DNA of 40,859 nt from positions 1-40,859 of the forward strand of contig JBAQTC010000045.1 of the NCBI GenBank assembly GCA_049296795.1, read 5' to 3'. This document shows positions 7,783-16,509 of the stretch, in pieces. Both the position numbers and the translations under genes were made by a program. Below the pieces are notes generated by a model. That model was not told where the DNA came from and made no database searches. It saw nothing but the letters and a program-made list of their open reading frames with translations. The first letter of the stretch is position 1. Each line of letters opens with the position of its first letter. The DNA is from CAXNKH01 sp049296795 (lineage in GTDB: Bacteria > Pseudomonadota > Gammaproteobacteria > Burkholderiales > Burkholderiaceae_C).

Positions 7783-9904
7783 CCGCTGCGCGTTGCGCAG
7801 CAAACTTGACGTACCAATCCAGGCAGGCCGGATTCGCCATGGCGTCTTGATTGAGCACCTTCTCCAGCTTCTGGCCTAACAGCAACTTCTTGATCGGCAA
7901 CTCCTGCTTCTTGCCCGTCAGCGTGCGCGGGATTTCACTGACCTGAATCATTTCGTTGGGAACAAAACGCGGGGACAAAGCGGTTTTGATGGCGTTGGCC
8001 AGCTTGGCCTGCATTGCCGCATCGAGGGTGAGGCCCTCACGCAACACCACAAACAGCGGCATGTAGCTCTCGCGCCCCAGGTACTCCAGATCAACCACCA
8101 TCGAGTCCAACACCTCGGGTAGGGCTTCGATCGCGCTGTAGAGCTCGCTGGTTCCCATGCGCAAACCATGTCGGTTAATGGTGGCGTCGCTGCGGCCATA
8201 AATGATGCAGCCGCCTTGGGGGTTGATTTTGAGCCAATCGCCATGGCGCCAGACGGCTCCCATTTCAGCACTGGCGTCTCCGCCTCCCGGCTGACGACCG
8301 TGGCCCGAGGGGTACATGTCGAAGTAACTGGCAAGGTAGCGCTGGTTGTTGTTGTCACCCCAAAAATACAGCGGCATCGAGGGCATGGGCTGAGTGCAGA
8401 CCAACTCACCCACCGCGTCCTTCACCGGCTCGCCCTGTTCGTTCCAGGCCTCAACCGCACAACCGAGCAGGCGGCATTGCATTTCACCTGGAACCTGCGG
8501 CAATTCGCGGTTGCCGCCGATAAAAGCCCCGGCGAAGTCGGTGCCGCCTGAGATGTTGCACCACCAGATGTCGCCCCCCGTGGGCTGCGTTCCTTGCGCC
8601 GCACTCAACCGAACTTGGGCAAACTGCGCACTGCCCCAGCGCTGCGCCTCTTCGCTCAAAGGCGAACCGGTGGTGCCCAGGGCACGGACCCGACTCAAAT
8701 CGCCGCAGAGCGACAAGTCGACTCCGGCTTTCATGCAATTGGCAAAAAATGCTGCGCCTGCGCCAAAAAAACTAGCGCCCACTCGGGCACCAAATCGCCA
8801 CAAAGTGCTCCAATCTGGCGCGCATTTATGGCCTGCGTCATCCACCGTTGCACCGCCAGGGTTGCCGTCAAAAATGCAGCAGGTCGTGCCGTTGAGCAGG
8901 CCACTCATTTGCGCGTTCCACATCACCCAGCCGGTGGTGCTGTACCAGTGGAAGCGCTCGCCCCAGGAGTTGGGCTGGTAGCTGCAACCAATGTCGTTGT
9001 GCAGGGTTTTCAGCGCCAAGGCCACCACGACCGTGCCACCGTGACCGTGAACAATGGGCTTGGGCAGACCGGTGGTGCCGCTGGAATAAACAATCCACAA
9101 AGGATGCTCAAACGGCAAAGCCAGTGGCTCGAAACCCTGTGTTTGTTCATCGTTCTGAACAATGCAGTCGGCAAAAGCCCGCTGCTTGCAGTTCAGATTG
9201 AGTTCGCTGCAGTCCAAGCTCAGGTTTTGCTGAACCACCACATGCACCAGCGTGGGCAATTGATCACACAGCGCGCTCAGCACGGCGCGGCGATCCAGAT
9301 CACGCCCGCCATAGCGCACTCCATCGCAGGCGATCAGGATTTTGGGCTCGATCTGCCGGAAACGGTCAAGCACGGCTTGCGTCCCCATGTCGGGCGCACA
9401 AATGCTCCAGACCCCGCCCAGACTCACGGTGGCCAAAAACGCCACCATCGCCTCGGGAATATTGGGTAAATAAGCTGCTACCCGGTCGCCCGGTTGCAGA
9501 CCCTGGGCCTGCAGATGCAAAGCCATGGCAGCGACCTGCTGGCGTAGCGTGGGCCAGCTCAGTTCGCGCGCTGGGGCGCCCACTGCCAGGCTTTGTTCGT
9601 TGTGACTGACAATGGCGGGAAAACCCGCGGCGTGGGCCCGCTCCACATGACGCAGTGCTTGCTGGGCGTAATTGAACCGGGCTCCAACAAACCAGTGCGC
9701 GCCGGGCATGGTGTTGTGCGGCAGCACCCGGCTGTGCGGCGTGGGTGACTGCAAATCAAAATAATCCCAAATGCTTTGCCAAAAAGCCTCCAGATCAGTG
9801 ACCGACCAGCGCCATAGAGCGTCATACGAATCAAAGCGCAAGCCGCGTTGCGCACTCAACCAGTTTTGGTAGAGCCGGATTTGGGGAACAAAAGGTGGTG
9901 CCAT
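7775..9904 (-). CDS. aacS: acetoacetyl-CoA synthetase (acetoacetate--CoA ligase)
   Basis: A 709-residue adenylate-forming ligase that activates acetoacetate with ATP and CoA, linking ketone-body or polyhydroxybutyrate breakdown to acetyl-CoA. The whole-length pattern is that of AacS: an N-terminal FWQSIWDYFDL segment, the ATP loop IVYSSGTTGLPKP at about residues 270-283, GRSDATINRHGLRMG, and the C-terminal RTLTGKKQELPIKKLL with the acylation lysine region. The length of about 650-710 residues fits the family. The ATG at 9904 has only a weak ribosome site. The gene overlaps the convergent VOC gene by 8 bp, and a GCTGCGC/GCGCAGC hairpin (7785-7801) lies in the last codons of this gene. Confidence 0.96.
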   Translation of the reverse strand: MAPPFVPQIRLYQNWLSAQRGLRFDSYDALWRWSVTDLEAFWQSIWDYFDLQSPTPHSRVLPHNTMPGAHWFVGARFNYAQQALRHVERAHAAGFPAIVSHNEQSLAVGAPARELSWPTLRQQVAAMALHLQAQGLQPGDRVAAYLPNIPEAMVAFLATVSLGGVWSICAPDMGTQAVLDRFRQIEPKILIACDGVRYGGRDLDRRAVLSALCDQLPTLVHVVVQQNLSLDCSELNLNCKQRAFADCIVQNDEQTQGFEPLALPFEHPLWIVYSSGTTGLPKPIVHGHGGTVVVALALKTLHNDIGCSYQPNSWGERFHWYSTTGWVMWNAQMSGLLNGTTCCIFDGNPGGATVDDAGHKCAPDWSTLWRFGARVGASFFGAGAAFFANCMKAGVDLSLCGDLSRVRALGTTGSPLSEEAQRWGSAQFAQVRLSAAQGTQPTGGDIWWCNISGGTDFAGAFIGGNRELPQVPGEMQCRLLGCAVEAWNEQGEPVKDAVGELVCTQPMPSMPLYFWGDNNNQRYLASYFDMYPSGHGRQPGGGDASAEMGAVWRHGDWLKINPQGGCIIYGRSDATINRHGLRMGTSELYSAIEALPEVLDSMVVDLEYLGRESYMPLFVVLREGLTLDAAMQAKLANAIKTALSPRFVPNEMIQVSEIPRTLTGKKQELPIKKLLLGQKLEKVLNQDAMANPACLDWYVKFAAQRAAAS

Positions 9905-10071
9905 GGTGCCAATAATCGCACGAACCCAGCACTGATTGAGGCATTCGATCCTCGCACGACCCTAGGGCTTACCCCAGCCTTGCCGCGCTGGATCCCGGAC
10001 TATGATGGTCGAGCTTGGCAACACCCCAACATCAGGGCAGGCACTTTGCCCCCACCTCAAGAGGAAACGAT

Positions 10072-11067
10072 ATGCTGACAAACAACACGTTTTTGACTAC
10101 CGGCCTTCGCTTGGCTGCCTGTGCCCTGCTGGCATTCGTCCCGGCCCAGCAAGCTTTGGCCCAGGCCTTCCCCAGCAAGCCCATCAAAATCATTGTGCCG
10201 TTCCCCGCCGGGGGAACCACCGACATCGTGGCGCGTCTGGTGGCGCAGCGCATGAGCGAATCCATGGGTCAGCCCGTAACCGTAGACAACAAGGGCGGTG
10301 CTGGTGGCGCCATCGGTGCCGATTTGGTGGCCAAAGCCGCGCCCGACGGATACACCATACTGATGCATAACATCACTTTCCCCCTGTCCTCTGTCGCCCA
10401 GACACTGGCCAACCGCTCGCCGTTCAATGCGGAAACCGATTTCGCCGGGATCTCGATCGCTGTTTATGTGCCCTTCGTGCTGACGGCCAACCCCAGCGTA
10501 ACGGCCAAAGATTTACGCGAATTGGGCGCCCAGCTGCGTAGCAACAAGAGTCTGCAATACAACTACGGCTCCACCGGTCCGGGCTCAGCCGTCCACGTGT
10601 TGGGCGAGGCGTTCAAGCGCGAAGCCAAGGTGGAAATGGAGCACATTCCGTTCAAAGGTGCTGCACCGCTGAAGCAAGAGCTGTTGGCGGGACGGATCCA
10701 GGTCGGAGGCGATCAGCTCTCGTCTTCCCTGGCCGAAATCAAGGCCGGCACTTTACGCGCCATCGCCACCACGGCATCCAAGCGCATCACCGGCTTGCCT
10801 GACGTGCCCACGGTACGTGAACTGGGATTTTCCGGACTTGAGCTCGAAGGCTGGAATGGCTTATTCGCCCCGGCCAAGACACCGCGCGACATCATCGAGC
10901 GCTTACAGCGTGAAACCCTGGCCGCCGTTCGTCATCCCGATGTACTCAAGCGTTTGACCGATCTCGGTGCTGAAGCGGTGGGCTCGTCACCGGCCGAGCA
11001 AGACGCCATGCTGCGCCGTCAAATGGACCAATTCCGCCCAATTATTCGGGAAATGAAACTGGAGTGA
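10072..11067 (+). CDS. Bug/TctC-family tripartite tricarboxylate receptor
   Basis: A 331-residue periplasmic solute receptor of the Bug family (TctC). The signal peptide is clear, ending ALA near residue 30. The mature protein begins with the diagnostic PIKIIVPFPAGGTTDIVAR stretch and continues with VDNKGGAGGAIGAD. Family members bind carboxylates, amino acids or vitamins in the periplasm. No TctA or TctB membrane partner is nearby, which is usual for the expanded orphan Bug genes of Comamonadaceae and Alcaligenaceae. The ATG at 10072 was chosen because GAGG lies 7 nt before it and the signal peptide starts there. A TATGAT hexamer at 10001 could be a -10 element, but no matching -35 is evident. 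Confidence 0.93.
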   Translation: MLTNNTFLTTGLRLAACALLAFVPAQQALAQAFPSKPIKIIVPFPAGGTTDIVARLVAQRMSESMGQPVTVDNKGGAGGAIGADLVAKAAPDGYTILMHNITFPLSSVAQTLANRSPFNAETDFAGISIAVYVPFVLTANPSVTAKDLRELGAQLRSNKSLQYNYGSTGPGSAVHVLGEAFKREAKVEMEHIPFKGAAPLKQELLAGRIQVGGDQLSSSLAEIKAGTLRAIATTASKRITGLPDVPTVRELGFSGLELEGWNGLFAPAKTPRDIIERLQRETLAAVRHPDVLKRLTDLGAEAVGSSPAEQDAMLRRQMDQFRPIIREMKLE

Positions 11068-11107
11068 GCCTCGTCGCTGGCGAAACGCTTGCCCCGGTTT
11101 GTTGCGC

Positions 11108-11671
11108 TTAGTCCTTGGACTGTGCCAAGCGCTCGCTCTTCCAGTACACATCGTCACCACCCTGCGCACGATTCAAAACGCGCGCCAGAACGAACAGCAA
11201 GTCACTCAAACGATTGAGGTAGTGGCGCGGCGTTTCGCGCACGGCTTCCTCCAGCCCCAAGGCAACGACTGCACGCTCGGCACGCCGGGCTACGGTGCGG
11301 CAGACATGGGCCAGCGCAGCGGCACGGGTTCCGCCGGGCAGTATGAACTCCTGCAGTCGCGGCAAATTGGCGTTGTAGTGCGCCAGCGCTTGGTCCAGCG
11401 CCAACACGGCCGGCTCTTTAAGCAGCTCGTAACCGGGTATAGACAATTCGCCGCCGAGGTTGAAAAGTTGGTGCTGTATTTCCACCAGCAGCTCCTGCAC
11501 ATCATTGGGTAGGGTCTCGCACAGCAAAAGCCCAATCTGCGAGTTCAGCTCATCAACCTCCCCCATGGCGTGAATGCGTGGGTTATTCTTGGACACGCGG
11601 CTGTTGTCCCCCAAGCCGGTGCTGCCGTTGTCGCCGGTGCGAGTGGCTATTTGTGTCAGTCGATTTCCCAT
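11108..11671 (-). CDS. PduO-type cob(I)alamin adenosyltransferase
   Basis: A 187-residue corrinoid adenosyltransferase that transfers the 5'-deoxyadenosyl group of ATP to cob(I)alamin, making adenosylcobalamin. The family signature is present: TRTGDNGSTGLGD near the N-terminus (ATP loop), the RIHAMGEVDELNS helix, RTVARRAERAVVAL and the YLNRLSDLLFVLAR stretch. The fold is a helical bundle that works as a trimer. The start at 11671 gives the normal N-terminus and has AAGG 8 nt upstream. It is divergent from the FAD-linked dehydrogenase, with 88 bp between the starts. No corrinoid riboswitch was recognised in that gap. Confidence 0.93.
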   Translation of the reverse strand: MGNRLTQIATRTGDNGSTGLGDNSRVSKNNPRIHAMGEVDELNSQIGLLLCETLPNDVQELLVEIQHQLFNLGGELSIPGYELLKEPAVLALDQALAHYNANLPRLQEFILPGGTRAAALAHVCRTVARRAERAVVALGLEEAVRETPRHYLNRLSDLLFVLARVLNRAQGGDDVYWKSERLAQSKD

Positions 11672-11759
11672 GTGGACAACCTTGGTTCTTGCAGCAGCCC
11701 GTTGGGCTGCTTGTAAAGCGCTTATTATTCCCCAGCCTCCTTCTTTGTAAAGTCTGACC

Positions 11760-13184
11760 ATGAATGCTCCCAGCCAAGCCGCCCACACCACCCCCGAAAT
11801 CACGCCGCGCTCGGCCCCTGCTGCGCTGATAAGCGCGCTCAAAGCGCAATTCGGCGAGCGCTGCTCGACCGCCCTGGTGGTGCGTGAGCAACATGGCCGC
11901 GACGAATCCCCCTATAGCGCGCCACCGCCCGATGTCGTGGTGTTTGCCCAGAGCACGGCCGACGTCAGCGCCGTATTGACGCTAGCCAACCAGTACGCCG
12001 TGCCGGTCATCCCTTTTGGCGTGGGCTCTTCGCTCGAGGGCCATTTGCTGGCAGTTCAAGGCGGCATCAGCCTGGACCTGAGCCGCATGAATCAAGTGCT
12101 GAGCATCAATGCCGAAGACTTGAGCGTCACGGTGCAGGCTGGGGTCACGCGCAAACAGCTCAACGAAGCCGTTAAAAGCACCGGCTTATTTTTCCCGATT
12201 GACCCGGGGGCTGACGCCACGCTGGGCGGCATGTGCGCCACCCGCGCCAGCGGCACGAACGCTGTGCGCTATGGCACTATGCGCGAAAACGTGCTGGCTC
12301 TTGAAGTCGTCACCGCCAGTGGCGAAGTGATTCGCACCGGCACCCGCGCCAAAAAATCCAGCGCCGGCTACGACCTGACACGCTTGATGGTCGGCAGCGA
12401 GGGCACGCTGGGCGCGATCACCGAAGTCACGGTCAAACTTTATCCCCTGCCCGAAGCGATTTCGGCGGCGATTTGCTCTTTTCCCAGCATCGAGGCCGCC
12501 GTTCACACCACGATTGCCGTGATCCAGATGGGGATTCCCATCGCGCGGGTCGAACTGATTGACGACAACACTGTGCGCATGGTCAACGCCTATGCCAAGC
12601 TCGGGCTGCGTGAGGAGCCTTTGCTGCTAATGGAGTTTCACGGTTCGCCCAGCAGCGTCAAAGAACAGGCCGAGCTGGTGCAGGATATTGCCAGCGAGCA
12701 CCAGGGCAACGCTTTTGAATGGGCCACCACGCCTGAAGAACGCACCCGTTTGTGGACAGCGCGGCACAACGCTTATTTTGCTGCGCTCCAGTCTCGCCCC
12801 GGTTGCCGCGCCATGTCAACCGACACCTGTGTGCCGATTTCCAAGTTGGCCGATTGCTTGCTGGACTCGGTGGCCGAGGTTAAAGCCAGTGGCCTGCCTT
12901 ACTTCCTGGTGGGCCATGTCGGTGACGGCAACTTCCACTTTGGCTACTTACTCGACCCGACCAAGCCCGAGGAGCTTGAAGTTGCCGATCGGCTCAATAA
13001 CCAGCTGGTACAACGGGCTTTGCGCCTGGAAGGCACCTGCACCGGTGAGCACGGCGTAGGCCTGCACAAAATCGATTTTCTGGTGAGTGAAACAGGTGCT
13101 GGCGCAGTTGAAATGATGCGCACCATCAAGCGGGCGCTGGATCCGAAAAACATTTTGAATCCGGGCAAAGTATTCGCGTTGTAA
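11760..13184 (+). CDS. FAD-linked D-lactate/glycolate-type dehydrogenase
   Basis: A 474-residue FAD-binding oxidoreductase of the D-lactate dehydrogenase (cytochrome)/GlcD family, expected to oxidise a 2-hydroxy acid and pass electrons to the respiratory chain. The FAD_binding_4 domain occupies roughly residues 55-235, with PFGVGSSLEGH and GADATLGGMCATRASGTNAVRYG, and the GSEGTLG motif follows. The C-terminal oxidase domain has HVGDGNFHF and the terminal GEHGVG plus DPKNILNPGK signatures. The substrate is more likely D-lactate than glycolate because no glcE/glcF partner follows; this is inference. The ribosome site is weak. Confidence 0.92.
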   Translation: MNAPSQAAHTTPEITPRSAPAALISALKAQFGERCSTALVVREQHGRDESPYSAPPPDVVVFAQSTADVSAVLTLANQYAVPVIPFGVGSSLEGHLLAVQGGISLDLSRMNQVLSINAEDLSVTVQAGVTRKQLNEAVKSTGLFFPIDPGADATLGGMCATRASGTNAVRYGTMRENVLALEVVTASGEVIRTGTRAKKSSAGYDLTRLMVGSEGTLGAITEVTVKLYPLPEAISAAICSFPSIEAAVHTTIAVIQMGIPIARVELIDDNTVRMVNAYAKLGLREEPLLLMEFHGSPSSVKEQAELVQDIASEHQGNAFEWATTPEERTRLWTARHNAYFAALQSRPGCRAMSTDTCVPISKLADCLLDSVAEVKASGLPYFLVGHVGDGNFHFGYLLDPTKPEELEVADRLNNQLVQRALRLEGTCTGEHGVGLHKIDFLVSETGAGAVEMMRTIKRALDPKNILNPGKVFAL

Positions 13185-13195
13185 AACGGACTAGC

Positions 13196-13219
13196 CCTAG
13201 CCGCTGATTGGCTGCTAGG
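13196..13219. terminator. possible stem-loop in convergent gap
   Basis: 13196-13204 pairs with 13211-13219 (CCTAGC and GC segments, one mismatch) around a 6-nt loop. It lies between the ends of the FAD-linked dehydrogenase and the HD-GYP gene. There is no strong T-run on either strand, so a terminator role is tentative. Confidence 0.35.
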
Positions 13220-13241
13220 CTGCTTGGCCGAGTTGGCTGGT

Positions 13242-14027
13242 TCAAGCTTTCTCGGCAATGGCAAAAGCCATGTATTTGATCTTTTTTTGGATGTCTTCGT
13301 CGGTATCGACATAGCGCGAAGCAATCGCTTGGATGGCGCGCTCGATCGCGACAAAGGCATCAACCAGATCCGGGTCGAGCTGAGTTCCCTTGGCCGCGAC
13401 CACTTTTTCTAAGGCTTCCTGGTGCGACAGGCCCGCCCGGTAAACCCGTGGACTGATCGACGCATCGTACACATCGGCCACCGCCATCAGTCGTGCGGCC
13501 AGGGGAATCGCCTCACCCGCCAGACCTTGCGGGTAACCGCTACCATCCCATTTCTCCTGATGTGACAGGGTAATTTGCTTGGCGACTTTGTAAAACTCCA
13601 CATGCTCTCCGAGCAGCTGCTCAGCTTGCGTCAGGATCTCGTGCCCCATGACGGGGTGCGATCGGACCAAGTTGCGTTCCTCGGAGGTTAAGTCGCCGGG
13701 TTTGAGCATGATTCGCTCGGGAATTCCCACCATCCCAATGTCATGCAACGGGGTCGATATAAATATCACACTGATCGCTTCATCGGTCAGTTCCTGGCTG
13801 AATCGGGGGTGGGTTTTCAGCCTCTGTGCCAACGCCTGGACATAGTGCTGTACCCGCAGAATATGTTTGCTGGTACCGTAATCGCGGATTTCGGCCATGA
13901 TCGCCATGGCCATGATGGAGACGTCTTGCAGCTTCTTGGTTTCAAATAGCTTTTCAGCGAGTTGCTGTTCCAGCTCTTGAATCCTCTTTTTTAAGGCTTC
14001 CAGCTCTAAATTTTTTTCTTTCGCCAT
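13242..14027 (-). CDS. stand-alone HD-GYP domain protein with coiled coil
   Basis: A 261-residue cytoplasmic protein: an N-terminal coiled coil (about residues 4-36), then one HD-GYP domain. The family hydrolyses cyclic-di-GMP. Key residues seen are His55, the His95-Asp96 pair, His124, His129, His156 and Asp161-Gly-Ser-Gly-Tyr165-Pro166. The usual HDIGK is HDIGM here, with Met99 replacing the conserved lysine, and IPD is IPE. There is no receiver or sensory domain, so a partner may control it through the coiled coil. The ATG at 14027 was preferred over the GTG at 14039 because GGAG lies 6 nt before it. It lies 54 bp downstream of parB on the same strand and could be its distal operon member. 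Confidence 0.9.
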   Translation of the reverse strand: MAKEKNLELEALKKRIQELEQQLAEKLFETKKLQDVSIMAMAIMAEIRDYGTSKHILRVQHYVQALAQRLKTHPRFSQELTDEAISVIFISTPLHDIGMVGIPERIMLKPGDLTSEERNLVRSHPVMGHEILTQAEQLLGEHVEFYKVAKQITLSHQEKWDGSGYPQGLAGEAIPLAARLMAVADVYDASISPRVYRAGLSHQEALEKVVAAKGTQLDPDLVDAFVAIERAIQAIASRYVDTDEDIQKKIKYMAFAIAEKA

Positions 14028-14081
14028 GAAACGCTCCACATCGACTGTTCATCGTAAGCGCTCCTTGTTGACTTTGCAAAT

Positions 14082-15053
14082 TTATCGCCCGCCGCTGTGA
14101 TTCAGCCGTTCGATCAGGCCATTGAGCTCATCGAGCGAACCAAACTCAATGGACAACTCGCCCATCTCTTCGAACCTACCGGCCCGTTTAACGCGTTTTT
14201 TCACCCTAATTTCTACCGCTGCCGTCAGCAGATCAGACAACTCTTCCTCTATCCGGCGCAAATCCCGCGATTTTTCTTTTTTGGGTTTGATGGCGACCAG
14301 ACTGAATTCTGCCGCCAGTTTTTTAACCAATCTCTCAGCCTCGCGCACTGACATTTTTTTGGTGGCTACCTGGTTGGCTGCGGTAATTTGGGTCGCTCGG
14401 TCCAGCGCCAGCAAAGCCCGTGCGTGACCCATGTCGAGATCGCCCGCCATCAACATGGTCTGCACCGGCTCAGCCAGATTGAGCAGGCGTAACAGGTTGC
14501 TCGCCGCACTGCGTGAGCGCCCTACAGCTTGCGCCGCTTGTTCGTGAGTGAGTCCAAACTCCTTTATTAAGCGTTGCAGGCCTTGGGCCTCCTCCAGCGG
14601 ATTAAGATCTTCACGTTGAATGTTCTCAATTAAAGCCATGGCCGCTGCGGACTCATCGGGTACGTCGCGCACCAGCACGGGAACCCGATCCAGACCCGCC
14701 AGCCTGGCCGCCCTGAAACGCCGCTCGCCCGCGATGATTTCGTACACCGGCCGCTCTGAAGCGGCATCGGCCGTGCGCCGACGCAAGCCCTCAGCTTGGC
14801 TCAAGCGCCGCACCAAAATAGGCTGCATGATGCCTTGCGCCTTGATGGATTCGGCCAATTCATACAGCGCGCCTTCGTCCATGCGGGTACGTGGCTGGTA
14901 AGTGCCCGCCACCATGTCATCGAGCAACAAGGAGGCCGGCAATCCCGGGCTGGCGGTGTTGCTGGCAGTCTCATCTACCGTGGTATCGCTCACTTTGGGG
15001 CCCAACAGGGCTTCGAGTCCGCGGCCTAGGCCTTTGGGTTTTTTAGTGACCAT
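14082..15053 (-). CDS. parB: chromosome partitioning protein ParB
   Basis: A 323-residue ParB/Spo0J protein that binds parS, spreads as a CTP-dependent clamp and recruits ParA and SMC. Visible: N-terminal KGLGRGLEALLG (the ParA-interacting peptide), the NTPase/ParB core with YQPR and GERRFRA, ENIQREDLNPLEEAQGL, then the helix-turn-helix with THEQAAQAVGRSRSAASNLLRLL and a C-terminal dimer domain. AAGGA precedes the ATG. It forms a block with parA, split by a small hydrolase gene. Three parS-like sites lie 2-4 kb away in rsmG and mnmG. Confidence 0.97.
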   Translation of the reverse strand: MVTKKPKGLGRGLEALLGPKVSDTTVDETASNTASPGLPASLLLDDMVAGTYQPRTRMDEGALYELAESIKAQGIMQPILVRRLSQAEGLRRRTADAASERPVYEIIAGERRFRAARLAGLDRVPVLVRDVPDESAAAMALIENIQREDLNPLEEAQGLQRLIKEFGLTHEQAAQAVGRSRSAASNLLRLLNLAEPVQTMLMAGDLDMGHARALLALDRATQITAANQVATKKMSVREAERLVKKLAAEFSLVAIKPKKEKSRDLRRIEEELSDLLTAAVEIRVKKRVKRAGRFEEMGELSIEFGSLDELNGLIERLNHSGGR

Positions 15054-15088
15054 GGGTTTCCTTGTCGTTAAATTTATCCACTGAAGGG

Positions 15089-15619
15089 TTATTGCAAGCG
15101 CTCAAGCAAGGCTTGACCCTGGGGCCAGTCACCCAAGCCCGACTGGGCGTTCAAATGCCCCATCATGCCCAGATCAGCCAGCTCTGCGCCCCAGTCCCGA
15201 GCCCACTGCTGGCTGCGCCTGAAACTGCAAAACGGGTCGTTATGACTCGCCACCAAAATGCTTTGAAATGGCAATTTTTGACGTTCTATGGGTGACCAAC
15301 TGGGCAAGCAAGGGCGAACTTCTTCTCGTTCCACATCACTGGGTGCGACCAACAGCGCTGCGCGCACTCGATGCACGTTGCGCGAATGCGCTGCCCAGGC
15401 CGCGACCAGGTGACAGCCCAAGCTGTGCGCCACCAGGGTGATCGCGGAGTTCCTCAATACGGCCTGTTCCAGCTGCATCAACCAGTCGCCCCGTAGCGGG
15501 CGCTCCCAGTCGTGCTGTTCGACGCGGACATGGCCGAGCGTGGCTTCCCAGCGGCTTTGCCAATGATCCAGCCCGGAGTTTTTCCATCCGGGTAAAAGCA
15601 AGACTGTCGAAGACTTCAT
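15089..15619 (-). CDS. RBBP9/YdeN-family serine hydrolase
   Basis: A compact alpha/beta hydrolase of 176 residues. The probable catalytic triad is Ser66 (AHSLGC), Asp128 (NDPF) and His155 (GHLN). The N-terminal LLLPGWKNSGLDHWQ matches the RBBP9/YdeN group, which lacks the lid domain. Bacterial members have esterase-like activity but no settled role. It sits between parA and parB on the same strand (70 bp after parA, 35 bp before parB). Co-transcription is likely; a role in segregation is not shown by sequence. Confidence 0.87.
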   Translation of the reverse strand: MKSSTVLLLPGWKNSGLDHWQSRWEATLGHVRVEQHDWERPLRGDWLMQLEQAVLRNSAITLVAHSLGCHLVAAWAAHSRNVHRVRAALLVAPSDVEREEVRPCLPSWSPIERQKLPFQSILVASHNDPFCSFRRSQQWARDWGAELADLGMMGHLNAQSGLGDWPQGQALLERLQ

Positions 15620-15689
15620 TGCTACAATATTAATAGCTTGAGGGGCTTGCGGATTGGTGATTTCATCGACACGGGTGGATTACTTTGCT

Positions 15690-16475
15690 TCAAAGCGTTT
15701 TAATGCGTTCGACCAATTCCTGCGCAAAGGCGAGGTAGGCCTGCGCCCCTTTGGACGAGGGGTCAAACACCAAACCAGGCAAGCCATAGCTGGGCGCTTC
15801 GGCCAATCGAACATTGCGCGGGATCACGACATTGAACACCTTCTCGCCAAAGTGAGACTTGAGCTGCTCGCTGACTTGTTGCTGCAAGGTAATTCGAGGA
15901 TCGAACATCACCCGCAACAAGCTGATGATTTGCAGTTGCGCGTTTAGATTGGCGTGCACTTGCTTGATGGTGTTCACCAGATCGGTCAAGCCCTCGAGGG
16001 CGAAATACTCGCATTGCATCGGAACAATCACCCCATGGGCGCAGCACAGTCCATTGAGGGTGAGCATGGAGAGTGACGGCGGGCAATCAATCAACACGAA
16101 GTCGTATTCGGCGTCCACCTCGGAGAGCGCCTGTCTGAGCCGTTTTTCGCGTCGTTCCAGATCCACCAGTTCGACCTCCGCACCGGCGAGTTCCCGGTTC
16201 GCGCCCAATACGTCGTAACCGCAGCCCGCCTCAGCCAATTTGTCACTCTTTACCCGCGCCTCGACGACCGAAGCCGACTCCAGCAAGACATCGTAAATCG
16301 ACAACTCAATCGTTCTTTTGTCCACGCCCGAACCCATGGTGGCGTTGCCTTGCGGATCCAGATCAACCATCAAAACCCGCTGTCCAAGCTTAGCCAATCC
16401 CGCAGCCAAATTGACTGTCGTGGTGGTCTTGCCGACACCACCTTTTTGATTGGCGATGCAAAATATTTTGGCCAT
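15690..16475 (-). CDS. parA: chromosome partitioning ATPase ParA
   Basis: A 261-residue ParA/Soj ATPase that binds DNA non-specifically as an ATP dimer and drives parS-ParB complexes apart. The deviant Walker A motif KGGVGKTT is at residues 10-17. VDLDPQGNAT follows, and Walker B appears as DFVLIDCPPSLS. Only the short N-terminus is present (no plasmid-type regulatory domain), as expected for a chromosomal ParA. The ATG at 16475 is the conserved start MAKIFCIANQKGG. It is 34 bp downstream of the lysE-like gene and is followed by the hydrolase and parB. Confidence 0.97.
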   Translation of the reverse strand: MAKIFCIANQKGGVGKTTTTVNLAAGLAKLGQRVLMVDLDPQGNATMGSGVDKRTIELSIYDVLLESASVVEARVKSDKLAEAGCGYDVLGANRELAGAEVELVDLERREKRLRQALSEVDAEYDFVLIDCPPSLSMLTLNGLCCAHGVIVPMQCEYFALEGLTDLVNTIKQVHANLNAQLQIISLLRVMFDPRITLQQQVSEQLKSHFGEKVFNVVIPRNVRLAEAPSYGLPGLVFDPSSKGAQAYLAFAQELVERIKTL

Positions 16476-16509
16476 GGGTACTTTCGGATGAAGGTCAGTA
16501 ATTTGGAGC

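Noticed and set aside
7785..7801. Terminator between the VOC and acetoacetyl-CoA synthetase genes
   Set aside because: The stem lies within the last codons of the synthetase gene and is not followed by a T-run on either strand.
8594..9469. A long plus-strand open frame opposite the acetoacetyl-CoA synthetase gene
   Set aside because: The opposite strand encodes a full-length, well-conserved enzyme across this stretch; the plus frame has no recognisable protein features.
11672..11759. Cobalamin riboswitch upstream of the adenosyltransferase gene
   Set aside because: The gap is only 88 bp and shows none of the conserved B12-box features.
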